Below, in pieces: positions 1-11,225 of a stretch of 64,000 nt of DNA. Under the pieces are notes generated by a model. That model made no database searches. It worked only from the letters and a program-made list of their open reading frames with translations, and was not told the origin of the DNA. Both the position numbers and the translations under genes were made by a program. The stretch comes from Fragilariopsis cylindrus CCMP1102. Its lineage: Eukaryota; Bacillariophyta; Bacillariophyceae; Bacillariales; Bacillariaceae. The stretch spans positions 62,001-126,000 of the forward strand of contig FMBT01000407.1 of assembly GCA_900095095.1 (NCBI GenBank), given 5' to 3'. The first letter of the stretch is position 1. Every line of letters begins with the position of its first letter.

Positions 1-1
1 A

Positions 2-2851
2 ATTAATACTGAAGAAGATAATAGATATGATGGCATCGAAAATCGCCAATATAATGACCCATCGTCTTCGTCGTCGATAACGGCAGCGGCAGCGGAAAAG
101 GAGAAACCCAAAGAAGATAGGAATGACATCTCAATTGCCTCGACCAAAAACGGAAGAAGGGTCGTAGACCTGGCTCCGCTTGACCTCCCGTCAACGATAA
201 TCGAATACGGAAAAAGATCAACCACAGCTATACCAACAAGCTTGATAATAAGAGATATAGATGAATCCGAAGGAGAAAGAATACCCAAACCCTCCGCCGA
301 AGAAGCTGACGACGCTCAAAAGACAATACGAGTTATCCGTGATTTTCTACCGCAACTTGTATCGGTCGTCCTGAAATCTCCACCCGCTTTTGATCCAAAT
401 CTAGTTGATCCAGTTGACAAATTGCGTCGTCTGATTGTCAGACGCTGCGTCGATGACGCTAATTGGGGGGTCGATATGTGTTGGTTACTAGAGGCTGAGG
501 TTGGTAGAGCTTGGAAGACTCTTTTTGAACATAGACAACAGACTGGAAGGAGACTAATAATAGTTCTACCTGCAGAAAAAGCTGCTGTCTTGGCGAAAAT
601 TGGGTCAGGGAAGAAAGAATCATTTGACTTACTGCAAGATGCCGAACAAGCTACAGCTTTCGGGTTTACTGTTCCCTTCGATGAAAATATTTCCTATCAT
701 GATCCTAATCAATACCAGGAATATAATCACCGTAACGAGGGGAACCTTCACGAAGATGGTCAAATTCCAAACGATAGCAAGTTACCATCGAGCTTGAGTC
801 TTCGAAGATGCAGCCATTTCGGGGACACGATGCACTTTATTGATCGGCTCACCAAAATTTCCCTTGATATGCGGGGCGTTCCGATAGTTCATCGGCACGC
901 ATATCTACAAGATAGTTTAAAAGAAATTAATAGACGAATACGAAGACGAATGATCACGTGCGGGGATGTCAGTCTGGATGTTGAGGATCATCGTAGTCCT
1001 GATGACTGGCCTTTGATATCAGATATCACTTCAGATATGTTGATGTATTCGGTCCATCTCCCTATAGATCCCAAGGTTAGTAATGTTTGATCCGTTGCTT
1101 ACCAAAATCTTAACTCAAAAAAAAAAACATCCCCCTTGGCCTAACAAACTTTTTCTTTGTCGTAACCAATTCGTGAAACAGCAAAGTAGTATATGGCCTG
1201 GAGGAGTACCAACTCAGTACATCACGAATGAAGGATCTGTAAAAATTCTGAATATTGTAGTAGAAGAGTCTCGTGTTCTAGCGTCAAGGGAACGATGTCC
1301 CTATCTCGTTCGTGTAGAAGTAGCAGACACTAACTTGAGGGGAAATGATTCCCGACTATATGCCTCCGGTGCGCCTGGACTCGGGGCAACTATCGAGGAA
1401 GCCTTGTCTATGAGTGCTACGGCGATGTCCAACGCAGCTGCAACTGAAGCAAATATACACGAGCAAGGGTTCAGGAATTACCATATTCCTTCGGAGCTAC
1501 TAGTACCTACCGCTCGCAAGTCGAAGAAGCATTGCAGTGTGACAATCGCAGAAAAAGAACTCGTTATGGAACCCCTATCGAAGGAGATGCCAAGAGGAGG
1601 ATGGCAAGCAAATGAAACTTTGTTTTACTCCCACAATCCTGAAGATGTCTTTACAACCAATCCATATGATGCTGTTCGCGAAAACGAATATCAACAATTG
1701 CACCAACAAATGTACAACGATCATGGTATGATTGTTCAGGCACCAACAAAAGGAACAGAACAAAGGTATGTAGTATTATCTCGTCCAATAGTATTCAGTA
1801 ATATTTACACCCATGATTTGACCTCATAATTATATTTTGGTCTTTGTGTCAAATTAGCCCTCTTATCTCTACTAGAGAAGCACTTCTAGATAGAATATTT
1901 GGACAGCTTTGGGACGACAAGTGTGAAGAGATTAGACAGGCTTCACCGTATGGTAAAATCGAAGGATGGCGACTTGCATCATTTATCATGAAAGCTGGAG
2001 AAGACATTCGAAGAGAAGCCCTCGTAATGCAAATCATCACAAAATTAAATGATTGGTTCATAACAGACATTCCCGAACCTTTTCGCCCTCATATGCGTCC
2101 ATATACTATCATGTGTGTTGGAGGGGATGCTGGTTTGGTAGAGTGTTTATCGGATGCAAAGAGCGTGGATGAGGTGAAGAAGGGAACGGATCATTTCGAG
2201 AGCTTACGCGATTATTTTGAGCGTTCCTACGGGCCTCCTACAACATATAGCAGTCAATATAAGAAACAATCCACTTCTACACGGTCTGGAGTATCAAGAA
2301 CTTTATCGTTTGAGGAAGCTCAAGATAACTTCCTAAGATCGTTGGTTGGATATAGTGTAATTTGTTACATACTCCAAATCAAAGACAGACACAATGCAAA
2401 TATATTGATGGATCGCGATGGAAACATTATTCACATTGATTTTGGATTTGTTCTAGGTGACACCCCTAAAATGTGCAAAGTTCCCATTTTCAGTGAAAAG
2501 GCACCATTCAAGTTATCTGATGAGTATTGGGATGTGTTAGGGGGCTGGAATATCAATCAGGGTGGCTTGGGTGTACGCTTTTGTCACATGTTTGAACATG
2601 CGTTTGCATGTGCTGCGGCTCACATGGATGAAATTGCATCATTGGTGGAAGCAACACTGTTGACAATGACGCAAAGTCCTCGTCAAGCTCGAGCGCTAGG
2701 GAACGGAGTAAGAAATAGACTGAAAATGAGGGGCCCGCCAGGATCAACGGAACAAAAAGCATTTATCATGGAACTCGTTAACGCAGCTCGCACCAGCATG
2801 GGGACTGCCACATACGATTGGTTGCAAAGAAATATGAACGGCTATCAATGA
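2..2851 (+). CDS. Phosphatidylinositol 4-kinase, type III beta-like (5' partial)
   Basis: Phosphorylates phosphatidylinositol at position 4, a Golgi/endosome signalling step in this family. The frame is open from the window edge, so the N-terminus is missing; 883 codons are visible. Three exons: 2-1075, 1182-1765 and 1858-2851, with introns of 106 bp (phase 0) and 92 bp (phase 2). The middle part resembles the lipid kinase unique region of PI4K-beta/Pik1. The last exon carries the PI3/PI4-kinase core: the DRHNANIL catalytic loop, then HIDFGF as the metal-binding DFG equivalent, then FKLSDEYWDVLGG as in PI4K-beta. A Ser/Thr-rich insert lies before the catalytic loop. The C-terminus looks complete. 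PI4K-alpha is less likely because the activation-loop region matches the beta/Pik1 type. No frame breaks were seen. Confidence 0.9.
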
Positions 2852-4202
2852 GACATCAATGAAAGGGTATATATACCTGTTACTATAGTAGTAATCATTA
2901 TAATTTTGCTCCAGCGAAGTTCGAAAGACTTTTTACCCATCCTACAAGTAATTTATAAATATAGGCCGGTATGATTTCAGAATCTAAATGTTATAATGAC
3001 TCATCGCACCGCAACAAGCGCTTCTCCATGTCAACTATGCCACCCATCCCATCACCACCGCCAACAACAAGAACAGTTGGACGCTCATCTAAACCCAGTT
3101 CTTTTGTACTGTGCACTTTTTTTGTGAGGTTGAGCTACCCTTGTTGCTGCCATGGGTTCTATTATCACTGTCGGAACACCAAAAGGCCTTTCGGATGGGA
3201 AGACCGTGCTGCCACATGATCGAGCCTTTTTGTGTAAAACATCTGAGGGGACAAAAACTTTGTCGGCCGCTGTACGTATTAGATAGAAATAAATACAAAT
3301 AATCAAAATTAATCTCCAGGGACTTTTGTCACAATATCAGAAAAAAGATACAAGCTAGCCAACTACTAAACTTACCAGGATTGAACCATGTCTTGTGTGC
3401 ACCACCCAAATCGGTAACTACTGTGACAAATGGGGTCAGTCGGGTACCATAATTACTATTTCATTGTCTGCTGCGATTATCACTACCATCGTCCAATTCA
3501 GAGAGAATCTTCAGGGGAATATCCTGACAAAGAGGATGAACTGAGACTAGAAAAAAGCAAAAAAATGGTACGATTATTTATTGGTATGTTGTTGTTGTTG
3601 TTATTCACTTTTGATCTTTCCTCATCTATCTCATCTATACTATCCAGCAGCATCAAAGTAGTCAAGATTATATATAGAACTTACCTACCATGTCGGCCCG
3701 AGCTTTGGTCGACTCGAATGATCGATCAATGCATTTCTATAAGGGTTCGTGAACGATGTATAGTTTTACTAGTATTTACTACTGTAGTTATTTTTTGGGG
3801 GCATTATTTAGTTTTTTGGTAGAAAATCCTACTATCTTTCACGGTGATCGGAAATCGAAAAATATGCGAAGGCAGTGATTTTGCGCGCACGCGAATTTCG
3901 TTATATTAACATTACGGGACTGGATTTGATCACGGACTTGAGAGATGAGACGATGATCGAATATGAAATACTTGTACACGGTAACAAGCAGAAAAGAATG
4001 AATCAAATCTAAAAATCAAAACATGTCAACAAAACATCCCTCAATCCTCAAATAACATATTGTCTCTTTGGGATAAACGTCGCCAGTTGCTTATAATTAA
4101 AATAGAATACAATAAAACCAAGGGCACGCATATGACATAGCTCCCGTAAGATTTTTTAATTGGCGTTACTACTTCTACTAGTAGAGAGGGCGGCTGGGCG
4201 TC
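2852..4202. other. Gene-poor stretch; possible small spliced ORF at about 2971-3540
   Basis: No recognised gene. Between about 2971 and 3540 on the plus strand there are short open pieces (for example from the ATG at 3151, reading MGSIITVGTPKGLSDGKTV). They are followed by an intron-like GTACGT...ACCAG stretch (about 3271-3380) and a hydrophobic segment near 3450-3500. The pieces do not join in one clean frame and match no family I know, so this is left as a suggestion only. The rest is AT-rich. Confidence 0.3.
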
Positions 4203-5726
4203 ATGATGAATGATCTCAATGATGATAATCTTCGTCGCCGTCGTCACAACGATGTAGCTACTATTAGATTTCTGTTGGAAGAGGCGTTGATTTTCTCATC
4301 GGAATCAGCAATTCAAAGGCGCCGACAATCTTCACACTTTACCTTTGAAGAACGGGACATGCGACGAGAGAGGTCGTTTGTTGGAATATTTCCATTACTA
4401 CGTAGATTTCTTCTTCTTTGGGTATTCGGATTGCTGTTAATTGTGCTTTCTGCCTGTGAATATTTTGTGTTCTATAAGTTAGTCATGCCCGGTCTTCATA
4501 CTAGCCAAATACTAGCATTCGACTACACTGGTCTCGACTACCAGACAAGAAAAGAAACAGCGACAAAATATGTAGACAACACTTGTGAAAGAAATACAGC
4601 AAATACGACGAATACAAATACAACAAGAATGGTTTCCTCTTCTTCGTCCATCTCCCCGTTGCGTGTATCAGAACAAGAGGACGAAAATTATCGACAACTC
4701 GCGGAATTAGCTCCGTTTGCTGTAGTTGATCTATTTGCGACTCATCAATCTTGGCAGCACAAGATTCCAGACATTGTACCAAGATTAAATACTAGAAAAC
4801 ATATTTTAACTAAGGGGATGCCGCATTATATTGAAATTATGTAAGTTTTCAGCTGAATAATGAGATGGTCTTTTATAAAATCTTGTTTCCGATAAAATAA
4901 GATAAAACTTCAACACTAATCCGCCTATAGACTCGATCTACCCGAATCAGACTTAAATCGAAAAACAATTGGCATGTTTAATGTCGTTGTGGAGTTGCTG
5001 TCGTCTGAAACAGGCGAAACAAACACTCATTACAATAACAGCCCGAAGAAACTACTAGCAACATCCACGAGAACGACGAGGATTCCTTTTGAATCATTAT
5101 GGATATCAAATTTTCGCAAGAGTATCTGTATTGTTCCTTACATGGTTGGTGTCATCCAAGAAAATCGAAGGGTTGTCGTTCCATCGTATCGTTACTTTGT
5201 AGAGAGCGCAGAATTCCCCTTACGATACGTGAAGGTCCGGCTCTTGATGTCACCAGAAAAGGCGCAACGGGGAGAATTGGTTGAAGTGGTACAGGGAATG
5301 GTGAACATTGGAAAGGAACTCACTGACGTACAGTTGGTGCTTAAAGAGTGGTTCTTAACCTGTCTGACATTTGGAACAACATTCTTCTTCTTTTTGCAAC
5401 TAGTCTTAATTTTTGCCACCCATTATTTCTGGAAATGTAGAAAACAGCGGCAACACATTATACTTGAAGATGACGTTTCTGAAAATCTTGGTCTCGACGT
5501 AATTGATGATATTGACGACGAGGGTCAAAGTAATCGTAGTGGCAACCCTATTAATGAATCCTTCGATGAAAACGAAACCAGCTCTTCACAAGGCCTGAAC
5601 AATAGCCGGTATTCCGACGAACAAGGGGAATGGGAGGATTTGCCACAACCAACACGATCCTCTTCGCAAGCTCCAAGAACTGATGTTACCGTTACCATTG
5701 AACCAGATACTTCAAACACAACTTAA
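4203..5726 (+). CDS. Seipin family ER membrane protein
   Basis: Seipins form rings at ER-lipid droplet contacts and control droplet formation. Two exons, 4203-4840 and 4931-5726, are joined across a 90 bp phase-2 intron (GTAAGT...TATAG), giving about 477 residues. Order: basic cytosolic N-terminus, transmembrane segment at about residues 70-90 (LLLWVFGLLLIVLSACEYF), lumenal domain, second transmembrane segment near residues 345-375 (LTFGTTFFFFLQLVLIFA), and an acidic low-complexity cytosolic tail. The splice restores the family signature HYIEIILDLPESDLNRK followed by IGMFNVVVELLS, the conserved seipin beta-sandwich motif. Unlike plain metazoan seipin, a Ser/Thr/Asn-rich insert sits early in the lumenal part. 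The ATG at 4206 is an equally possible start. Confidence 0.88.
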
Positions 5727-6084
5727 CAATAATGCTAACAACTGTGTTTGGGGGGGGGGGGGGGGGGAATGTAAATATAGAATCAGAATGAAAAGGAAAT
5801 CTAAGTTGAGATCAAGGCACATCATTCCCGATCAACATACGAATCAGAAAAGTTCTTGATTGATCACGGATTGAGGAGGTAAATCAAGCTTTTGTCGGTG
5901 CTTTATGTTTAAAAGTATTTATTCAATATAGGAGATATTTTGTATTCTAATTATATATTATATAACAAGTGTTCATTCAGAAGTAGCAGCTATCTTGGGA
6001 TAGAGCAAGGATAGAATAGTGATAGAAGCTTTATACATGTCTGTGTGTGTGAGACCGAGCGCTAGTACACTTGTGTAGTTGATG
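5727..6084. other. Convergent intergenic region with an 18-nt poly-G tract
   Basis: Lies between the ends of seipin and the Nudix gene. It holds an uninterrupted G run at 5750-5767 just after the seipin stop codon; the rest is AT-rich with nothing else recognisable. Confidence 0.7.
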
Positions 6085-7267
6085 CTATATCTTGTTGTTA
6101 TCACAAATAGAAGTCGTGTTGATAGAGCTTTTTTGCATTTTATGTAGATTGCGCTGCTTAAGTTCCTTTAAAGCTTCTTGAAACTCTGGTCTTGATTCCG
6201 TCATTCGAATGGCCTCTTCAATATCAACAACTTTGCGGAGACGACCTTGTTCCGGCCATTCATCTCGTACCTCAGTAACGTACAAAGGAAAAAGAGTCAT
6301 CTTTACGTGCGAATGGCTCAGTGAACCCTCAGATGCGACGGAGCCAGTATCTCCATCAGAATAATTCTGTTGACTCTTGGGTTGGCCCTGTATCCCGCTG
6401 GCAATTTCATCTTCAGTTTGAGGTAGATTTCCGGACAAAGAAACGATGCGATTCTTTGAAGAAGTTGAGATGGATGGGACAGGAATAGGAACAGAAGCAG
6501 GAACAATCTCTGGTGTTCAGTTGGCGAGACAACCTTTGGGCTCGACGAATGGGCTTCACGGATTTGCTTGGCCTTTCGCTGAACTTCCTCGTGTTCGATT
6601 CGTCTCTTTTTACCCTTTCGAGTTTCATATTCAATCTCTTTGAGCGTCGGGCCCAGCACTCCAAAGACACCACTTTCCTCGAAGTTTCGCGGATTGCACT
6701 TTCTTCTATGGCCTCATCTTTCTCCCATCCACCTTTAGGAAGGATCCATTCACTTTTTCGACTAGCTGAAACAAAGAGGATCTTCCCATCCTCCACGATT
6801 GGGACACACCCCGTGGTCATTCGGTATAGTCTCTGCGTTACAGGATCGGTAAACCAACGTTGTGTCTGTCTTCCATTTCGTGAGATCGTTTGAGTCTTCA
6901 CCTTAAGGTTGATTCGTTCTGACTCATCCTTCCGTTGCAAAAATCCTCCAACATAGGAGGTCGATATCGACGTTCCGCTTTCTCGCGAAGCAGTTGATGA
7001 GCTCGAGGAAACTACCGAAATTTCTTGCAGTCCTACGTCTGATGAGGACGATTTTTCCGTTGGAACTGAGCTACTGATAGTCGACTCAGGATCCGTAAGG
7101 AATGTGAACTTGATTATTTCTTCGGAAGACGTCGCCTCTTGTTTCAAATTAGGGTTTCCTATCGGTTTTGGTTTCATTCGTCCTACCATGTTGGACAAAT
7201 CGACAACTTGTTCTTCTTCTTCCTTCTGATTTGGCGATTCGATGAACGTTACGTTATTAGAAGACAT
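6085..7267 (-). CDS. Nudix hydrolase, DIPP/diphosphoinositol-phosphatase-like (two frame breaks)
   Basis: Likely hydrolyses diphosphoinositol polyphosphates or dinucleotide polyphosphates. The N-terminal 130 residues are Ser-rich and disordered. The Nudix domain follows: strand TTGCVPIV, then GKILFVSASRKSEWILPKGG as in DIPP/Aps1 enzymes, then the Nudix helix. The helix is split by a break at 6683-6690: one frame gives GGWEKDEAIEESAIRE and the next gives FEESGVFG, which together match GX5EX7REUXEEXGU if one base is added. A second break near 6512-6520 joins a Pro-rich linker to the last part, which has the C-terminal strand MTLFPLYVTEV and the helix DEWPEQGRLRKVVDIEEA, typical of the family. 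Both breaks need one base. Either a sequencing error or a young pseudogene; the family assignment is firm. Confidence 0.82.
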
Positions 7268-8029
7268 CTTTTCTCTGCTTCTCTTTAGTTTGAAGAAGTG
7301 TTAGCAAAGGAAACAACGATTACAAACTGCGTTATTAACGTATTAATCTTGGATGAGCTTTTACAGTTCATTGGGTTGATTAAGAATTAAACCCCTTTGG
7401 GCTTGGTGCGTTTTTACTCTTTGATTTCTTTTACACTGCTACGGGTACGCACAACGATGCTCGTGTTTTTTAATTTATTTTTACTGGAGCGCAAGGTGAT
7501 TTTCAGTCGTGTATAATTTAATTGTCCACATATAATTTTTTTAATTGTGTTTAAATTGTAGTAAAAATGTTTTTGTAGTACCCGCCCATGGTGGCTCTCT
7601 TTTGTCTCTCAACTGATTGTAGCATATATTCTAGTATCATGAAATCAATCCCACTATAATTATCTGTTTATCTTGACCAACAACGAAAAGAGTAGAGGGC
7701 CGAGATTTACCCATTAATTCAGGTTCGTAAAAATGAGAGTGATTTGATTTTTCGTGTTGAGAAAAATAGTCTGTCTGTTGCACAAATTTTGAAAATTATG
7801 AACGAGACAATTACCATATGTAGTATATACTGTAGTTATGCTGTTGGTATTATCCAAAAGGAAACATTAAAAGAATGAAAATCTAACCATTTACTTATAA
7901 AAAATTGTCATACTACACAAGCTTTATAGCACTACAATATACAAATGTACCTTTCTCCCCATAATAATTTTTTAATCCAAAATAGAATGTAAATTATCTG
8001 CATTATTTGACATTCAATGTGTACAAGGT
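7268..8029. other. Intergenic, AT-rich
   Basis: Between the Nudix start and the end of the IQM-like gene, both on the minus strand. AT-rich; no ORF, RNA or repeat that I can support. Confidence 0.6.
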
Positions 8030-10227
8030 TTAGTCGTCACCATTAATTAGACTGAGTGCCTCCGTTACACTGGTAACATCAGCCTTTCGAATCTTGTGAA
8101 TCTTGTCGAAAATTCCGTTACCAATGAAATCGGCTTTATGCGCTAAGAACACGCAACGTCCACAGCTATCTCAAGATGAAGACTATCTACCTTTTTCATC
8201 TTCTTTTCTCTTTGTCCTTTCCTTTATTCTTCTTACATTCTCCACTATTGTTATCTTTGCCTAACTTTACAGCCTTCTTCTTGAAATCATCTATTTCACG
8301 AGACACGTGTAGGAGCTGTTGAGTATCCATCTCAAAGGTTCGTAAATCAACCCCCCTTCGATGCAAAAAGAAGAGCATGCGTTGGATGTGAGCTTCACCA
8401 GGACGATAATGTCCAGAGTGCGGATACAAACGTGTCAGGTATCCTTGATTGTCGGTAATGATGATCCCTGCTGATGCCACAGCCTTGCCACTAAAAAAGA
8501 AGAGTGATGAAAACGTTGCTTGGAGTGACCTGAAATTGAGGTAATTTTTGGTGCTCCATACATGACGTTGTCGCGTAGTATAAAAATCCATCCCTCAGAG
8601 CCCGTAAGAACTGGATCGTTGTCTACATCAACGACGAGACCTCGGCCATCCTCCTCAACAACCATATCTAGAGCGTATCTTTCGGTTATATTGGGATTCA
8701 TTATATAAAGGACTGTATCTGAATCCAAAACAGATCGTGGGCATTCGTCCATGTTGGGGAGGGGTTGACCTGCCGCTTCGCCTTTGGAATCTACCAGTCA
8801 AAAAATTGATTTGTGGGAAAGCCTAAGCGCTCCCATAGGCGATAGTAAAGACGAAGATTTTTACCATAACGATGATACTTGTCGCTCACCTCTAGCCATG
8901 CCTTCCTGTGCAATTGCGCGTAATTTCCTCTTTGAATCCCTCGCTTCGTAATCTCGGGCGGGTTGGCACATATTCCCTTGTATACAAAATTTGTTCTATC
9001 ACCTATTCCATCTGATAAATGATTCATAGAACCAAATTCTATGTCTGAGTGTTGTTCGAACGGCCACATGGGGCGTGCTTTGCGACGGTGTTCAAAAGTT
9101 AGCGAATTAGTAATTGCACGTTTGGACAATGGTGTTTCATACTGATCAGCGATCAAAAAATTGATTGAAACTGTACTTTCTACTTTTTTGGGAGTAACAT
9201 TGGTCGCTTCTACCATTAAATCCGATGGTAACAACTTTTCTTGATGGGAATGATTCAAAATACCTTCTGATTCAATGGCCTCTGTGTCGTCGCCGTCCTC
9301 CTCTTTGGTATTAACATCACCATCATCATCATCATCATCGGTCCATCGTCATCGTCATCGTCATCGTCATCAATTATGCACAAATCTTCTCGATTAATTG
9401 AAATTTCTTCGCCTACCGCTTGCGCGAATTGAATAGCTTCGCTCATACGTCTACGTACCGCCATACCTTCTTGCTCAGTCTTGGCGACTAAATCATCTTG
9501 TGCTACGGAAATAGATGATGATAAAGTATTGTCCCCTTCTTGTATTTGTTGTGGATCGTTAATTTCTTCTCCTGGAGTGATCCATAGTGATAATTGTTTA
9601 TTAAGACTCGCGCTGTCACGTTTTGAATCGATGGCATTATCGTTCTTCTCTTCCCTTGGATTAGATCGAATCTCTCCGGACAAGAGTATTCGGATTCTAT
9701 CTCGATTATTGAATTGTTTCTCATCGATTTGCTGCTGCGACGTAGATGATTTGTCTGGTGATTCCTGAATTTGTATCTCTTCTATACGAGGACTGTTCTT
9801 GATGCTGCTGTAACAGACAGGAGGAACTCGTCAATTGCCTACTACCAGATATCATGCCTCCTTCTTGTATCAAACTGCCGTTGCTGTCAAAGTATCGATT
9901 AGACGATAAAACATCATCGTATTTGACATTACTCCCATTAATTTCTCCGTGATGCATCAAAATTTCGGTAGTGGAAGCCATGGGCAGCGTCATAACTGGA
10001 ACATCCTCCATACGCAGTGATCGATCTTTAGGCCTTAATATGGGTGTTCCATCAGGCGAATATTGAGATACTTGGGAAGCAGCGTAATGCATACTCTCTA
10101 ATAAATCGGCATCTCGTTCTCGCATACGAACATCATCACCACGCGTGATTTCTCCAACTGCAGCACCCGAAGGTGTGCTAGGGAGAGAAAGATCTTGTTT
10201 CTGACATTCTATTCGCTTCTTGTCCAT
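8030..10227 (-). CDS. IQM-like (IQ-motif-containing-protein family) protein, broken into several frames
   Basis: Related to the plant IQM calmodulin-binding proteins; the exact role is unknown. From the ATG at 10227 the first 320 or so residues are Ser/Gln/Asp-rich (Asp run near 9320-9370). The conserved domain then runs through three frames: VYKGICANPPEITKRG, AWLEVSDKYHRYGKNLRLYY, FFDW / DSKGEAAGQPLPN, ECPRSVLDSDTVLYI, GWIFILRDNVMYGAPK, RFHHSSF / SGKAVASAGIIITD, LYPHSGHYRPGEAHIQRML. These are the IQM blocks ending in F-HSSF and PHSGHY. Downstream, VDSLHLEIAVDVAC and LAHKADFIGNGIFDKIHKIR give a coding tail to 8030. Breaks lie near 9341, 8792, 8493-8498, 8200 and 8147, each cured by one base. 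The one near 9800-9830 needs two bases or one removed. No stop codon other than those caused by the breaks interrupts the domain, so under-calling is favoured over a pseudogene. Confidence 0.75.
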
Positions 10228-10516
10228 ATTAATCAGATGAAGGTATTATCATTATCCTTCATCAACAACTGTTAACAACAAAATATTTCTAAAATAATAA
10301 TGACGAACAAAAAATTTAAAAATTATCGTGATTGAAATAAAAATGAAAATTCAAAATCATGTAGTTACCTTTTATTCAAATTCAGTCAGTACGATTATTG
10401 AAAGAACTTCAAAACTTTTTTGCTTGATGAATGAATCAATCGATTGATTGATTGATTCGTAGATTCATTCGATTCATTCGATTCATTCATTCAACGTACA
10501 AATTTCCGAAATAACT
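10228..10516. repeat. AT-rich upstream region with ATTC/GATT simple repeat
   Basis: Directly 5' of the IQM-like gene. At 10437-10493 there is an imperfect ATTG/ATTC tetranucleotide tract. Nothing else recognised before the foldback element at 10517. Confidence 0.5.
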
Positions 10517-10926
10517 GGACCATCTTCCGCTCGGCGAATTAAAAAATTTATTAAACATTACGAATATTCCCCTGGTACCCTTATACTCGCGCGCGTTAAT
10601 GATTTTTATTGAGCTTAATGATTTTTCATTAGGCCTAATGATTTTTCATTAAGCTTAATGATTGCTTAATGAGCTTAATGATTGCTTAATGAAAAATCAT
10701 TAAGCTTAATTATCGCGGAAAATGCCGCGCTTTTTTGTTTTTACTTAATGATTTTTCATTAGACTTATGATTTTTCATTAAGCTTAATGATTGCTTAATG
10801 AGCTTAATGACTGCTTAATGAGCTTAATGATTTTTAGAGAGCTTAATGATGCGCGCGACTTAGGTTGCTAGGGGAATATTAATAATTTTTGATAATTTTT
10901 CTAATTCCCCGAGCGGAAGATGGTCC
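10517..10926. mobile_element. Foldback/MITE-like element with palindromic internal satellite
   Basis: About 410 bp. The left end, GGACCATCTTCCGCTCGG at 10517, and its reverse complement at the right end (to 10926) start imperfect terminal inverted repeats of about 55 bp that continue through an AT-rich part to GAATATTCCCC / GGGGAATATTAAT. The interior (about 10594-10855) is built from many copies of TTAATGATTTTTCATTA and AGCTTAATGATTGCTTAATG, which are themselves palindromic (AAGCTTAA cores). No ORF. Long inverted repeats without a gene suggest a non-autonomous DNA transposon. I see no convincing target-site duplication. Confidence 0.75.
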
Positions 10927-11225
10927 TGTAAAGCGTTAATAAAGAGGAAGAGTTTTTTCAGGCGTCTGTCTGTCTGTATTCCGCTGAAGATCAAGATACG
11001 ATTTAAGGATTTTTTAGCAATGATGGAAATAATTATGGCTTGATGGCTACTTTGACGACAACGTTTCATTATATCTGTTATTTTGCTAGATTTGCTACCA
11101 AGTTAATGAAATCGTATCGGACGAAGCCAACAATAATTACAGTATTTATTTGTACTGATCAATTTAGAAGTTTGCTCCATACTCAATCAGATTCTGCTGC
11201 TACCGTTAGCATCTATCGCAATAAG
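10927..11225. other. 5' region of the SET-domain gene
   Basis: Short region between the foldback element and the chosen start of the SET-domain gene. The frame is also open upstream to 11040, so a longer N-terminus is possible. No regulatory motif can be supported. Confidence 0.4.

Noticed and set aside
6085-7267. Calling the Nudix gene a pseudogene
   Set aside because: Both breaks need one base, all catalytic residues are kept, and the same pattern affects housekeeping genes such as purF and ThiD-ThiE.
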